This document shows positions 6,969-13,027 of a DNA stretch of 13,027 bases, piece by piece. Source of the stretch: JABDNZ01 sp964407425 (GTDB taxonomy: Bacteria; Gemmatimonadota; Gemmatimonadetes; Longimicrobiales; Gaopeijiaceae). Location of the stretch: assembly GCA_964407425.1 (NCBI GenBank), contig CAYOVN010000096.1, forward strand, positions 1 to 13,027. Reading direction: 5' to 3'. Numbering within the stretch: the first letter of the stretch is position 1; each line of letters opens with the position of its first letter. Made by a program: the position numbers and the translations under genes. The notes under the pieces are model-generated. The model had not been told where the DNA came from and made no database searches. It was given only the letters and a program-made list of their open reading frames with translations.

Positions 6969-7723
6969 AAGCCACGGGCCTAGGCGCCGACCTTCTGGAT
7001 TTGTTTCTCCCACGCTGCTGCCTGGGCTGCGGAAGCTGGATTCCCAGGGAAGGGAGGGGTGGCCTCGTCTGTGCCCGGTGTAGCACCCTTCTTCGCGCCC
7101 CGCCCCCGCCCCGATGCCCCCGGTGCGATGCCCCCCAAGGCACCCACCGGCCCTCAGGAACGCCATGCCTGGAATGTGCGGACTGGCCGGAAATCCTGAT
7201 TTCGGCCCGATCGACCGTTGTCATGGAACCCCCTGCCGATGCCCTCATACACGCGCTAAAGTACGGTGGATGGCGATCGATGGGAGAGGAAATGGGTAGG
7301 AGGATGGCGAAGATTCGAGAAGGTATGGGAGAGTCACCCATTCTCATACCGATTCCAACCACTCCAGCCCGCCAGAAAAAACGGGGCTACAATCAGGCTC
7401 GAGTTCTGGCGGAGGTCGTGGCCCGGGAGTGGGGGGGGCAACTGCTGGATGTGCTGGAGCGCCCTGCCGGGGGGACCCAAGTCAGGTCAGGGCCCGCGGA
7501 AAGAAAACTGAACGTCAAGGACTCTTTCCGGGTAGCACCCTCTTCCCGCTCCCATATTCGGGGGATGGAGGTTATCCTGATAGACGACGTGCTGACCACC
7601 GGAGCTACGGCCTCCTCAGCTGCGTCAGAGTTGGGTCGGAGCGGCGTAGGATCGGTTCGGCTGTTGGCCTTTGCCCGGGCACTACCCCTGGGCTTCGAGG
7701 CCCGGGAGATTCGGACCGGCTGA
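6965..7723 (+). CDS. comF: ComF family protein (zinc-ribbon and phosphoribosyltransferase domains)
   Basis: ComF/GntX proteins join an N-terminal cysteine-rich zinc-binding region to a type I phosphoribosyltransferase fold. In competent bacteria ComF helps move single-stranded DNA during natural transformation; elsewhere the role is unclear. The 252-residue protein has four CxxC pairs, at C19/C22, C36/C39, C51/C54 and C68/C71. Downstream come HALKYGG, PIPTTPARQKKRGYNQA (the ComF hallmark RGYNQ) and the PRPP-binding loop VILIDDVLTTGAT. The TTG start at 6965 overlaps the aroE stop (TTGA) with only a weak GGA upstream, so coupling to aroE is likely. An eight-G run lies at 7431-7438. No other competence gene is in the window, so a DNA-uptake role is not shown here. 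The next gene starts 62 bases later. Confidence 0.88.
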   Translation: MKATGLGADLLDLFLPRCCLGCGSWIPREGRGGLVCARCSTLLRAPPPPRCPRCDAPQGTHRPSGTPCLECADWPEILISARSTVVMEPPADALIHALKYGGWRSMGEEMGRRMAKIREGMGESPILIPIPTTPARQKKRGYNQARVLAEVVAREWGGQLLDVLERPAGGTQVRSGPAERKLNVKDSFRVAPSSRSHIRGMEVILIDDVLTTGATASSAASELGRSGVGSVRLLAFARALPLGFEAREIRTG

Positions 7724-7785
7724 GGCCGAACGAACAAGTGCTTTAGAGTTTCAACCACCTAGATGAGATCGAGGAGATACGATTT

Positions 7786-8796
7786 ATGTCCCTGCGAGTT
7801 GGTATCAACGGTTTTGGGCGCATCGGGAGACTGGTCCTTCGTGCAGCCAAACAGGCTGGAAGGACCGATTTGGACTTCGTGGCGGTGAATGACCTCACCG
7901 ACAACAAAACGCTGGCTCATCTGCTGAAGTACGACTCTGTTCACAGGGCCTACCCAGGCACGGTCGAGGCTACTGATGCTGGTTTGATCGTGGATGGGGA
8001 CGAGATAAAGGTCTTCTCCGAGAGAGATCCTTCCAAGCTCCCCTGGAACGACATGGGTGTGGATGTTGTCATCGAAGCCACCGGCGTGTTCCGGGATCGG
8101 GACGGTGCATCCAAACATCTGGAAGCCGGGGCAAAGAAGGTGATCATTTCGGCGCCTGGGAAAAATGAGGACGTCACCATCGTCCTGGGTGTGAACCAGG
8201 ACCAGTACGATCCTGACAACCACCACATCATCTCCAACGCCTCCTGCACGACCAACTGCCTCGCTCCCGTTGTAAAGACGATCCTGGATTCCTTCGGGAT
8301 CCGCAAAGGGCTCATGACCACCATCCATGCCTACACCAATGGCCAGGTCATGCTCGATATGCCTCACAAAGACCTTCGGCGTGGGCGAGCTGCCGCAATG
8401 TCCATGATCCCCACGACCACCGGTGCGGCCCGGGCTACCGCTCTTGTCATCCCCGAAGTGAAGGGGAAAATCGACGGTATGGCCATCCGGGTCCCCACCC
8501 CTGACGTGTCCCTGGTGGACTTCACCGCAGAAGTTGAGAAGGAAACTTCGGCAGAGGCGGTGAACGACGCCCTTCGGACCGCGGCGGCGGGTCCCCTGAA
8601 CGGCTTTCTGCACTTCTCGGACGAGCCCCTCGTCTCCATCGACTATACCGGGCACTCGGCCAGTTCCATCGTGGATGGCCTGAGCACTGCGGTCATAGGT
8701 GGGAACCTGGTGAAGGTCCTGGCTTGGTATGACAACGAGTGGGGGTATTCGTGTCGTGTCGTGGATCTGGCCAAGTACGTGGGGGACCGACTCTAA
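7786..8796 (+). CDS. gap: Type I glyceraldehyde-3-phosphate dehydrogenase
   Basis: The enzyme converts glyceraldehyde 3-phosphate, NAD and phosphate to 1,3-bisphosphoglycerate in glycolysis and the reverse in gluconeogenesis. The 336 residues match the family length. The Rossmann opening is VGINGFGRIGR (5-15). VNDLTD (34-39) holds the Asp that contacts the adenine ribose in NAD-specific enzymes. The catalytic Cys is C154 in SNASCTTNCLAP, with partner H181 in TTIHAYTN. LDMPHKDLRRGR keeps the proline typical of NAD-dependent forms rather than the Ala-Ser of chloroplast NADP forms, so NAD use is inferred. The usual TND is TNG (G186). The protein ends with WYDNEWGYS...VVDLAKYV. ATG 7786 has GAGGAG at 7771-7776. 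It starts the glycolytic run that continues with pgk and tpiA after a two-gene insertion. Confidence 0.97.
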   Translation: MSLRVGINGFGRIGRLVLRAAKQAGRTDLDFVAVNDLTDNKTLAHLLKYDSVHRAYPGTVEATDAGLIVDGDEIKVFSERDPSKLPWNDMGVDVVIEATGVFRDRDGASKHLEAGAKKVIISAPGKNEDVTIVLGVNQDQYDPDNHHIISNASCTTNCLAPVVKTILDSFGIRKGLMTTIHAYTNGQVMLDMPHKDLRRGRAAAMSMIPTTTGAARATALVIPEVKGKIDGMAIRVPTPDVSLVDFTAEVEKETSAEAVNDALRTAAAGPLNGFLHFSDEPLVSIDYTGHSASSIVDGLSTAVIGGNLVKVLAWYDNEWGYSCRVVDLAKYVGDRL

Positions 8797-8836
8797 TACC
8801 TGCCCTCTGGGGCTGAGCCGACATCCTTTGGGGAGA

Positions 8837-8880
8837 ATCCCTCCAGGCCCATACAGATTGTGTAAGGCGCCTGGAGGGAT
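8837..8880 (+). promoter_or_regulatory. 12-bp perfect inverted repeat burying a Shine-Dalgarno-like sequence
   Basis: The arms ATCCCTCCAGGC (8837-8848) and GCCTGGAGGGAT (8869-8880) are exactly complementary, with a 20-base loop. The right arm contains GGAGGG (8873-8878), the best Shine-Dalgarno match before the sigma-factor gene, and the left arm supplies CCCTCC to pair with it. No T-run follows, so it is not a typical intrinsic terminator. It may act as an RNA hairpin limiting translation of the sigma factor, as a processing or stabilising end for gap mRNA, or as a protein-binding dyad. The structure is seen; the role is inferred. Confidence 0.55.
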
Positions 8881-8896
8881 GCCGTATATAGTTCCG

Positions 8897-9475
8897 ATGA
8901 TGATCAGGGAAGAGGTGAGTCTGACTTCGGGTAGGAAGGCCGACACAACGGCCGAAGAGCGGTTGCCCCCGGATTTTTCTCAATGGTTCCGGGACTATCA
9001 ACCCACTGTGTACCGGTATGTCCGTTTCAGAGTGGCAAACCGAGAGGCGGCAGAAGATGTCACCTCGCAGGTTTTCATGAAAGCTCTGAGGGCCTTGGAT
9101 CGGTACGATCCGGCCCGGGCCGCCCCCAAGACGTGGCTGCTGCGGATCGCCAGAAATGCAGTCACAGACTACCTCCGTTCCCTGAGGAGACGATCGTCTC
9201 TTCATGTATCCCTGGACCGGGTCCCCGATCTTGTCGCGGATGTGCCGGACCAGGAAGAACGGGTTCTTCGGGAGGAGCGTATCGAGGTCCTCCTGAATGC
9301 AAGCAGGGTTTTACGAAAACCGGACCAGGAGATCCTATCTCTTCGGTACGGCGCCGGGTTGGGGAATCAGGAGATTGCCGATGCCCTGAACATCTCGGCC
9401 AACGCAGTGGCGGTCAGGCTTCACCGGGCACTTACCCGGCTGAAGGCGGTCGTAGACAAACAAGGCGGGGAATGA
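8897..9475 (+). CDS. RNA polymerase sigma factor, sigma-70 family (ECF-like)
   Basis: This is a two-domain sigma factor that would direct RNA polymerase to a dedicated promoter set. From ATG 8897 it has 192 residues. Region 2 spans about 28-98 (WFRDYQPTVYRYVRFRV, then EDVTSQVFMKAL for core binding, then KTWLLRIARNAVTDYLR for -10 recognition). A linker with acidic PDQEERVLREE follows. Region 4 spans about 135-186 with the helix-turn-helix GNQEIADALNISANAVAVRLHRAL. Regions 1.1 and 3 are absent, as in ECF sigma factors. The start is uncertain: ATG 8879 lies directly against GGAGGG, ATG 8897 and 8900 lack a well-spaced ribosome site, and GTG 8915 has AGGGA four bases upstream; all keep region 2 whole. 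It sits between gap and a membrane protein that starts 13 bases after its stop, the usual layout for an ECF factor and its regulator. Confidence 0.88.
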   Translation: MMIREEVSLTSGRKADTTAEERLPPDFSQWFRDYQPTVYRYVRFRVANREAAEDVTSQVFMKALRALDRYDPARAAPKTWLLRIARNAVTDYLRSLRRRSSLHVSLDRVPDLVADVPDQEERVLREERIEVLLNASRVLRKPDQEILSLRYGAGLGNQEIADALNISANAVAVRLHRALTRLKAVVDKQGGE

Positions 9476-9488
9476 GGGAATACCATAG

Positions 9489-10325
9489 ATGACGAATAGC
9501 AGAGATCCGAAGGATGCGGACTTCCGAGCCACTCTGCCGGCGGATTTGCAGAGCCTGGACAGGGAGTTGTCTGCCATCCGTATCGAGGAGCGACCCTCTT
9601 TTGCACCTGAATTGAAGGGTGAGCTCGAAAAAGCCCGGCAGGAGGGAGCGGCCTCGGGACAGGGTCGGTCCAAACCCTGGGTGCGGCTTTTGTTGGCGGC
9701 AGGTTTTGCGGGACTCATGGTTGCTGGGGTTTCGGTCCCGACAGCCCGGGCTGGCGTCATCGAGCTCGTTCAGACGGTAGCCAAAGAGGTGTCCGAGATT
9801 TTCTCTCCGGTTCCGGAAGTCACGCCTGAGGTTGCCCTACCTCCCGCCCAGGTCGAGGCACCCGAACCTGAGCCCGAACCGGCCCCGACGGCTCCCGAGC
9901 CACGTAGTGAGGTTTTGGTGACCGCCGTGGACGCCACCGCCGAGGTTGAGACATCCGAACCGGATTTCCCGACTCTCCCCAGGGTCGACATCACTTTCCC
10001 GAGGATCGCCTCCCGGCAGGAGGCGGCCCGGATCATCGCCTCTCATTACCCGAAGGAACTGCAGCAGCAGGGAGTCGAGGGCTCAGTCGAACTCTATTTC
10101 TGGGTGGATGGTCAGGGGAACGCGGAAAATATCCAGACCCGTGAGGGGGGATCAGGGATTCAGGAACTGGATCGCGCTGCCATGTTGGCGGTTCGGGAGA
10201 TACGATTCGAACCGGCGACCCGGAATGGAGTGGGTGTGGGCACCTGGGTGCAGGTGGACGTTCGCTTCGTCGCCCTGACGGGGGCTGGATTGCTCGGGTA
10301 TGACACCGTGGGTTCCGGTATCTGA
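9489..10325 (+). CDS. Single-pass membrane protein with TonB C-terminal domain; possible sigma-factor regulator
   Basis: The 278-residue protein has four parts. Residues 1-64 are hydrophilic and probably cytoplasmic; the segment LDRELSAIRIEERPSFAPEL resembles the short leading stretch of some ECF anti-sigma factors, but there is no HxxxCxxC zinc motif and I see no cysteine at all. Residues 65-83 form one hydrophobic segment (VRLLLAAGFAGLMVAGVSV), ending at TARA. Residues about 104-160 are rich in Pro, Glu and Val (EAPEPEPEPAPTAPEP), a periplasm-spanning type of spacer. Residues about 185-262 match the TonB C-terminal fold: HYPKELQQQGVEGSVELYFWVDGQG, then ELDRAAMLAVREIRFEPA and a closing VQVDVRFV strand. 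ATG 9489 has GAGGGAA at 9474-9480. An ordinary TonB or energy transducer is the simple reading; a sigma-controlling role is inferred only from the gene pair. ExbB and ExbD are not in the window. Confidence 0.75.
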   Translation: MTNSRDPKDADFRATLPADLQSLDRELSAIRIEERPSFAPELKGELEKARQEGAASGQGRSKPWVRLLLAAGFAGLMVAGVSVPTARAGVIELVQTVAKEVSEIFSPVPEVTPEVALPPAQVEAPEPEPEPAPTAPEPRSEVLVTAVDATAEVETSEPDFPTLPRVDITFPRIASRQEAARIIASHYPKELQQQGVEGSVELYFWVDGQGNAENIQTREGGSGIQELDRAAMLAVREIRFEPATRNGVGVGTWVQVDVRFVALTGAGLLGYDTVGSGI

Positions 10326-10350
10326 GCCGACCGAAATAAGATGGGCCTTC

Positions 10351-10400
10351 GCCCCCCCGGTCTCCAGTTGTGAGGCCGGGGGGGCTTCTCTATCTTTTTC
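10351..10400 (+). terminator. Strong Rho-independent terminator after the TonB-like gene
   Basis: A 14-bp stem is formed by GCCCCCCCGGTCTC (10351-10364) and GAGGCCGGGGGGGC (10372-10385), all Watson-Crick but one G-U pair, with a seven-base loop CAGTTGT. A T-rich tail TTCTCTATCTTTTT follows (10386-10399). It lies 26 bases after the TGA of the upstream gene and ends the sigma/TonB transcript, so pgk probably has its own promoter in the short remaining gap or depends on read-through. Confidence 0.88.
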
Positions 10401-10445
10401 ACCCTACTGTCGAGGTTCCACCCAACCCTGTGGAGTGATTCTGAA

Positions 10446-11663
10446 ATGGCCGCGAAAACGGTTGCCGACCTGGCCGACCACCAGATAGCCGGATCCCGGG
10501 TCCTTGTCCGTGTGGACTTCAATGTGCCCTTGGACAAAGAAACAAGGATCACGGACGATATTCGGATTGTCCGCGCCCTTCCGACGCTGAAATACCTTCT
10601 GGAACGAGGGGGGCGGCTGGTGGTCCTTTCTCATCTTGGTCGGCCCTCTGGCGGGAAAGACCCCGTCTTCTCTCTGGAGCCTGTGGCCAAACACCTCGCC
10701 ACCCTTTTGGACTTTCCGGTTCGCTTCTGCTCGGAGCTGGTGGGTCCGGTGGCCGTGGATGCGGTGAACGGGCTGGGGGATGGCGAGTTGCTCCTGATGG
10801 AGAACACCCGGTTCGAGTCAGGGGAGAAGAAAAACGACCCGAAGCTCGCCCAGGCCATTGCGGGACTAGGCGATGTCTTTGTGAACGACGCTTTTGGGGC
10901 GGCCCACCGGGCCCATGCCTCCACGGTGGGGGTTGCGGAGGTTCTTCGGTCCAAGGGGCGGGAAGCCGTGGCCGGCTTCCTCATGGAAAAAGAGCTCGAG
11001 TTCCTCGGGAAGGCCCTCCACCGGCCGGACCGGCCCTTCGTCGCAGTACTGGGCGGGGCCAAGATCTCCGGAAAGATCGAGGTCATCCACTCTCTACTTC
11101 CAAAAGTCGACAAGCTTCTGGTAGGGGGGGCCATGGCCAACACCTTCTTCAAGGCCATGGGCTTGGAAACGGGGGCCTCCCTTGTTGAGGATGAGCGGGT
11201 GGAAATGGCCAGGGAAACCCTGGAAGAGGCTGGGGAAAAGCTCATTCTTCCGGTGGACTGTGTCGTGGCAGCGGAGATCACGGAGACGGCGGAAACCCGG
11301 GAGGTGGACCGGACCGATGTGGGGATCGAGGACATAATCGGTGACATCGGGTCCGGCAGCAGGGAGCTTTTCGCTCAAGTCCTCTCCGGTGCCGGGACCG
11401 TGGTTTGGAACGGGCCCATGGGTGTTTTTGAGATGCCATCCTTCGCAGGGGGGACGCTGGCCGTTGCAGAAGCCGTGGCGTCGGTGACGGATGAAGGGGC
11501 CACCACTGTGGTTGGTGGAGGGGACTCGGCTTCGGCTGCTGAGGCGGCGGGGGTTGCGGATCGTTTGAGTCACATATCTACCGGAGGAGGAGCTTCCCTG
11601 GAATTCCTTTCCGGAGCTGTTCTTCCCGGCGTTGCAGCCTTGGATGAAAAGGGAGACGAATAA
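10446..11663 (+). CDS. pgk: Phosphoglycerate kinase
   Basis: Pgk transfers phosphate from 1,3-bisphosphoglycerate to ADP, the first ATP-forming step of glycolysis. The 405-residue length is normal. Landmarks in order are VLVRVDFNVPLD (19-30), the substrate loop LSHLGRPSGG, LLMENTRFESGEKKND, FVNDAFGAAHRAHAST, the hinge and nucleotide segments LGGAKISGKIEVI and GGAMANTFFKAMG, then IGDIGSGS, VVWNGPMGVFE and the phosphate loop GGGDSASAAEAAG. The C-terminal STGGGASLEFLSG is the family ending. ATG 10446 has TGGAGTG at 10431-10437 as its ribosome site. The TAA overlaps the tpiA ATG by one base (TAATG), so the two genes are coupled. A seven-G run lies at 11124-11130. Confidence 0.97.
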   Translation: MAAKTVADLADHQIAGSRVLVRVDFNVPLDKETRITDDIRIVRALPTLKYLLERGGRLVVLSHLGRPSGGKDPVFSLEPVAKHLATLLDFPVRFCSELVGPVAVDAVNGLGDGELLLMENTRFESGEKKNDPKLAQAIAGLGDVFVNDAFGAAHRAHASTVGVAEVLRSKGREAVAGFLMEKELEFLGKALHRPDRPFVAVLGGAKISGKIEVIHSLLPKVDKLLVGGAMANTFFKAMGLETGASLVEDERVEMARETLEEAGEKLILPVDCVVAAEITETAETREVDRTDVGIEDIIGDIGSGSRELFAQVLSGAGTVVWNGPMGVFEMPSFAGGTLAVAEAVASVTDEGATTVVGGGDSASAAEAAGVADRLSHISTGGGASLEFLSGAVLPGVAALDEKGDE

Positions 11664-12430
11664 TGACTGGAAAGCCTGTCATCGCTGGAAATTGGAAGAT
11701 GAACCTGAACCCCGATGAGGTCCGGAAGTTTTTCCAGGATTTTCGGCCCAATCTCTCCTCTGGCTCGGCTCCCGAGGTTCTTGTCTTCCCAACTTCGGTT
11801 TCCCTCTTCGCGGCCCAGGTCGCCCTTCCCGCCGACCCGGAGGTTGGCGTAGGAGTCCAGAATATTCACTGGAAGGCCGGGGGGGCCTTTACCGGTGAGA
11901 TCTCAGCCGCCATGGCCAAGGCCTCTGGTGCCGAGTTCACCCTGATTGGTCATTCGGAACGTCGACATCTGTTCGGGGAAACGGATGAGGAAGTGGGCCT
12001 CAAGGTGGGTGCTGCTCTGGGTGCCGACCTGGTCCCAGTTATCTGTGTGGGTGAGAAGTTGGAAGAACGTCGGGAGGGCCGGTTGAGCGAGGTCATCCTC
12101 AGGCAGCTCGATGCTGTGCTTCCCGTTCTCGGGAGCCATCCGACGAAGCGGATCCTACTGGCCTACGAGCCGGTCTGGGCCATTGGAACCGGCGAAACGG
12201 CCACCCCCGAAGACGCAGCCGAAGCTCACCTGATTCTCAGGGGTCGTCTTGTGGAGGCGCTGGGGCGCGAGAACGGTGGCACCATCCCCATCCTCTACGG
12301 CGGAAGCGTTAAACCGGACAATACCGCCGAGTTGCTTGGAGCCCCGGAGGTAGGGGGAGTCCTGGTGGGAGGAGCCAGTCTGGACCCGGTCTCTTTCTCC
12401 AAAATCGTCGAAGCCGGGGCCGGGGCCTGA
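11663..12430 (+). CDS. tpiA: Triose-phosphate isomerase
   Basis: TpiA interconverts dihydroxyacetone phosphate and glyceraldehyde 3-phosphate, supplying the substrate for the gap product. The 255-residue protein opens with IAGNWKMN (N10 and the catalytic-site Lys K12), then QNIHW and GAFTGEIS. The electrophilic His is H97 in LIGHSERR, and the catalytic base is E169 in LLAYEPVWAIGTG. The phosphate loop ILYGGSVKPDN and the closing VLVGGASLDP complete the barrel. ATG 11663 shares its A with the pgk stop and has GGGAG at 11651-11655, seven bases upstream. With gap and pgk it forms the common gap-pgk-tpiA-secG neighbourhood. Confidence 0.97.
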   Translation: MTGKPVIAGNWKMNLNPDEVRKFFQDFRPNLSSGSAPEVLVFPTSVSLFAAQVALPADPEVGVGVQNIHWKAGGAFTGEISAAMAKASGAEFTLIGHSERRHLFGETDEEVGLKVGAALGADLVPVICVGEKLEERREGRLSEVILRQLDAVLPVLGSHPTKRILLAYEPVWAIGTGETATPEDAAEAHLILRGRLVEALGRENGGTIPILYGGSVKPDNTAELLGAPEVGGVLVGGASLDPVSFSKIVEAGAGA

Positions 12431-12493
12431 CCAAGGCCGGTCCGGAGGAGGGATCGACCTTTTGTGTTGGGGGCCCCTCGGGGCCAGGAGCCG

Positions 12494-12526
12494 TTGACAT
12501 GGTTCCTCGGTCCGGAGAAGTTTACA
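12494..12526 (+). promoter_or_regulatory. Possible secG promoter with consensus -35
   Basis: TTGACA at 12494-12499 is an exact -35 hexamer in the 127-base gap between tpiA and secG. The best nearby -10 is TTTACA at 12521-12526, but the spacer is 21 bases, longer than the usual 16-18, so this may not work as a simple housekeeping promoter. The hexamer sits in the loop of a small dyad, AGGAGCC (12486-12492) and GGTTCCT (12501-12507), which pairs with one G-U. Confidence 0.35.
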
Positions 12527-12557
12527 TGCTGTGCAAAACTCGAACGGGACTGAGGTA

Positions 12558-13027
12558 ATGTACTATTTTTTGCTAGGGCTTCTGGTACTTGATGGTTTCT
12601 TTTTGGGTGTCGTCGTTCTTCTCCAATCGGGGAAGGGGGGCGGGCTTGCTGCAATGGGCGGAGGTGCTGCTGCGACCGAAGGGATTCTCGGCGGGCGGCA
12701 AGCCACGACAGTGCTTACCCGGGCCACGTGGATTTCCGGTGGCGCGTTCATGGCGCTCGCGTTGATACTATCCATCATGTCATCGAGGGCCCAGATACCC
12801 CAGTCCATTCTTCTGGATGACCTTCAGCAGTCTGCCCCGGCTCCCGAACCCATTCTTCCTGGCCTTACCGATACCCCGGTGGGTGAAGCTCCGGTGGGTG
12901 GAGCCCCGGCGGGAGAAGCTCCGGTGGGTGAAGCTCCGGTGGGAGAAGCCCCGGTGGGTGGAGCTCCGGTGGGTGAAGCTCCGGTGGGTGGAGCCCCAAC
13001 GGGCGGAACGGGATCCGGAGGGGTCCT
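12558..13027 (+). CDS. secG: Preprotein translocase subunit SecG, 3' end beyond the window
   Basis: SecG is the small membrane partner of SecYE that aids protein export across the inner membrane. ATG 12558 gives MYYFLLGLLVLDGFFLGV, which aligns with the MYEALL start of E. coli SecG. Membrane segment 1 covers about residues 4-22, followed by the conserved loop LLQSGKGGGLAAMGGG; segment 2 covers about 58-74 (WISGGAFMALALILSIM). After residue 95 the tail becomes low-complexity, with pentapeptide repeats of the form P-V-G-E/G-A. The frame is open to the last base, so the stop is outside the window. The ribosome site is weak (GGGA at 12546-12549; GAGG at 12552-12555 is too close). Placement after tpiA matches the common gap-pgk-tpiA-secG order. 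Confidence 0.9.
   Translation, partial: MYYFLLGLLVLDGFFLGVVVLLQSGKGGGLAAMGGGAAATEGILGGRQATTVLTRATWISGGAFMALALILSIMSSRAQIPQSILLDDLQQSAPAPEPILPGLTDTPVGEAPVGGAPAGEAPVGEAPVGEAPVGGAPVGEAPVGGAPTGGTGSGGV
12876..13010 (+). repeat. 15-bp tandem repeat inside the secG tail, nine units
   Basis: Eight close copies of CCGGTGGGTGAAGCT run head to tail from 12876 to 12995, followed by one degenerate copy to 13010. The copies encode PVGEA or PVGGA, with one PAGEA and a final PTGGT. Differences lie mostly in GAA/GGA and third positions, so the array is young but not freshly duplicated. The 15-bp unit keeps frame when copy number changes. It lies in the part of SecG beyond the membrane segments. Confidence 0.93.

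Noticed and set aside
8885..8890. TATATA as a -10 box for the sigma-factor gene
   Set aside because: No -35 hexamer lies at 16-18 bases; the nearest TTGTGT leaves a spacer over 20.
7759..8946. A 395-codon open frame on the minus strand across gap
   Set aside because: It is antisense to an unmistakable GAPDH gene, its translation resembles no family I know, and long shadow frames are expected opposite GC-rich genes.
12468..12485. Intrinsic terminator after tpiA formed by GGCCCCTCGGGGCC
   Set aside because: The stem is short with a tight loop, and no T-run follows.
12876..13010. CRISPR array
   Set aside because: Units are 15 bp, contiguous without spacers and in frame within secG.

Overview
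This window is an ordinary chromosomal housekeeping region of a GC-rich, probably diderm bacterium. Every gene I can support lies on the + strand, packed tightly with short gaps or stop/start overlaps. The overall order is gmk-rpoZ-coaBC-udg-dnaB-ispD-tsaC-ywlE-aroE-comF-gap-[sigma factor]-[TonB-like protein]-pgk-tpiA-secG. The diderm reading rests on a TonB-type C-terminal domain and a proline-rich periplasmic spacer. The gene order and protein style remind me of Gemmatimonadota or a related phylum, but this is an inference from memory and would need a marker-gene tree.

Region 1 (1-2725): the 3' part of gmk (nucleotide metabolism), rpoZ (RNA polymerase omega), coaBC (coenzyme A synthesis) and a family-4 Fe-S uracil-DNA glycosylase. 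The gmk frame carries a lone in-frame TAG exactly where the guanine-binding glutamate should be. Region 2 (2813-7723): dnaB, then a chain of overlapping genes: ispD (MEP isoprenoid pathway), tsaC/sua5 (tRNA t6A), a YwlE-type phosphatase, aroE (shikimate pathway) and comF. These five look translationally coupled.

Region 3 (7786-13027): the glycolytic run gap...pgk-tpiA followed by secG, the protein-export subunit, which runs off the end of the window. A two-gene module sits between gap and pgk: a sigma-70 family (ECF-like) factor, then a single-pass membrane protein with a short cytoplasmic N-terminus, a Pro/Glu-rich spacer and a TonB C-terminal domain. It is preceded by a 12-bp perfect inverted repeat that buries a Shine-Dalgarno-like sequence and is closed by a strong intrinsic terminator, so it looks like a separately controlled cassette. 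This pair is the best candidate for an unusual system here: a possible sigma factor and membrane regulator in which the regulator carries a TonB domain.

Other points of note are a Cys-to-Phe change at a usually catalytic position of the CoaC domain, a threonine in the phosphatase P-loop that predicts arginine-phosphatase activity, a cluster of 8-10 base G/C homopolymers in tsaC, and a 15-bp tandem repeat in the secG tail. I see no rRNA, tRNA, CRISPR array, insertion sequence or prophage. No stretch over 300 bases lacks a gene.
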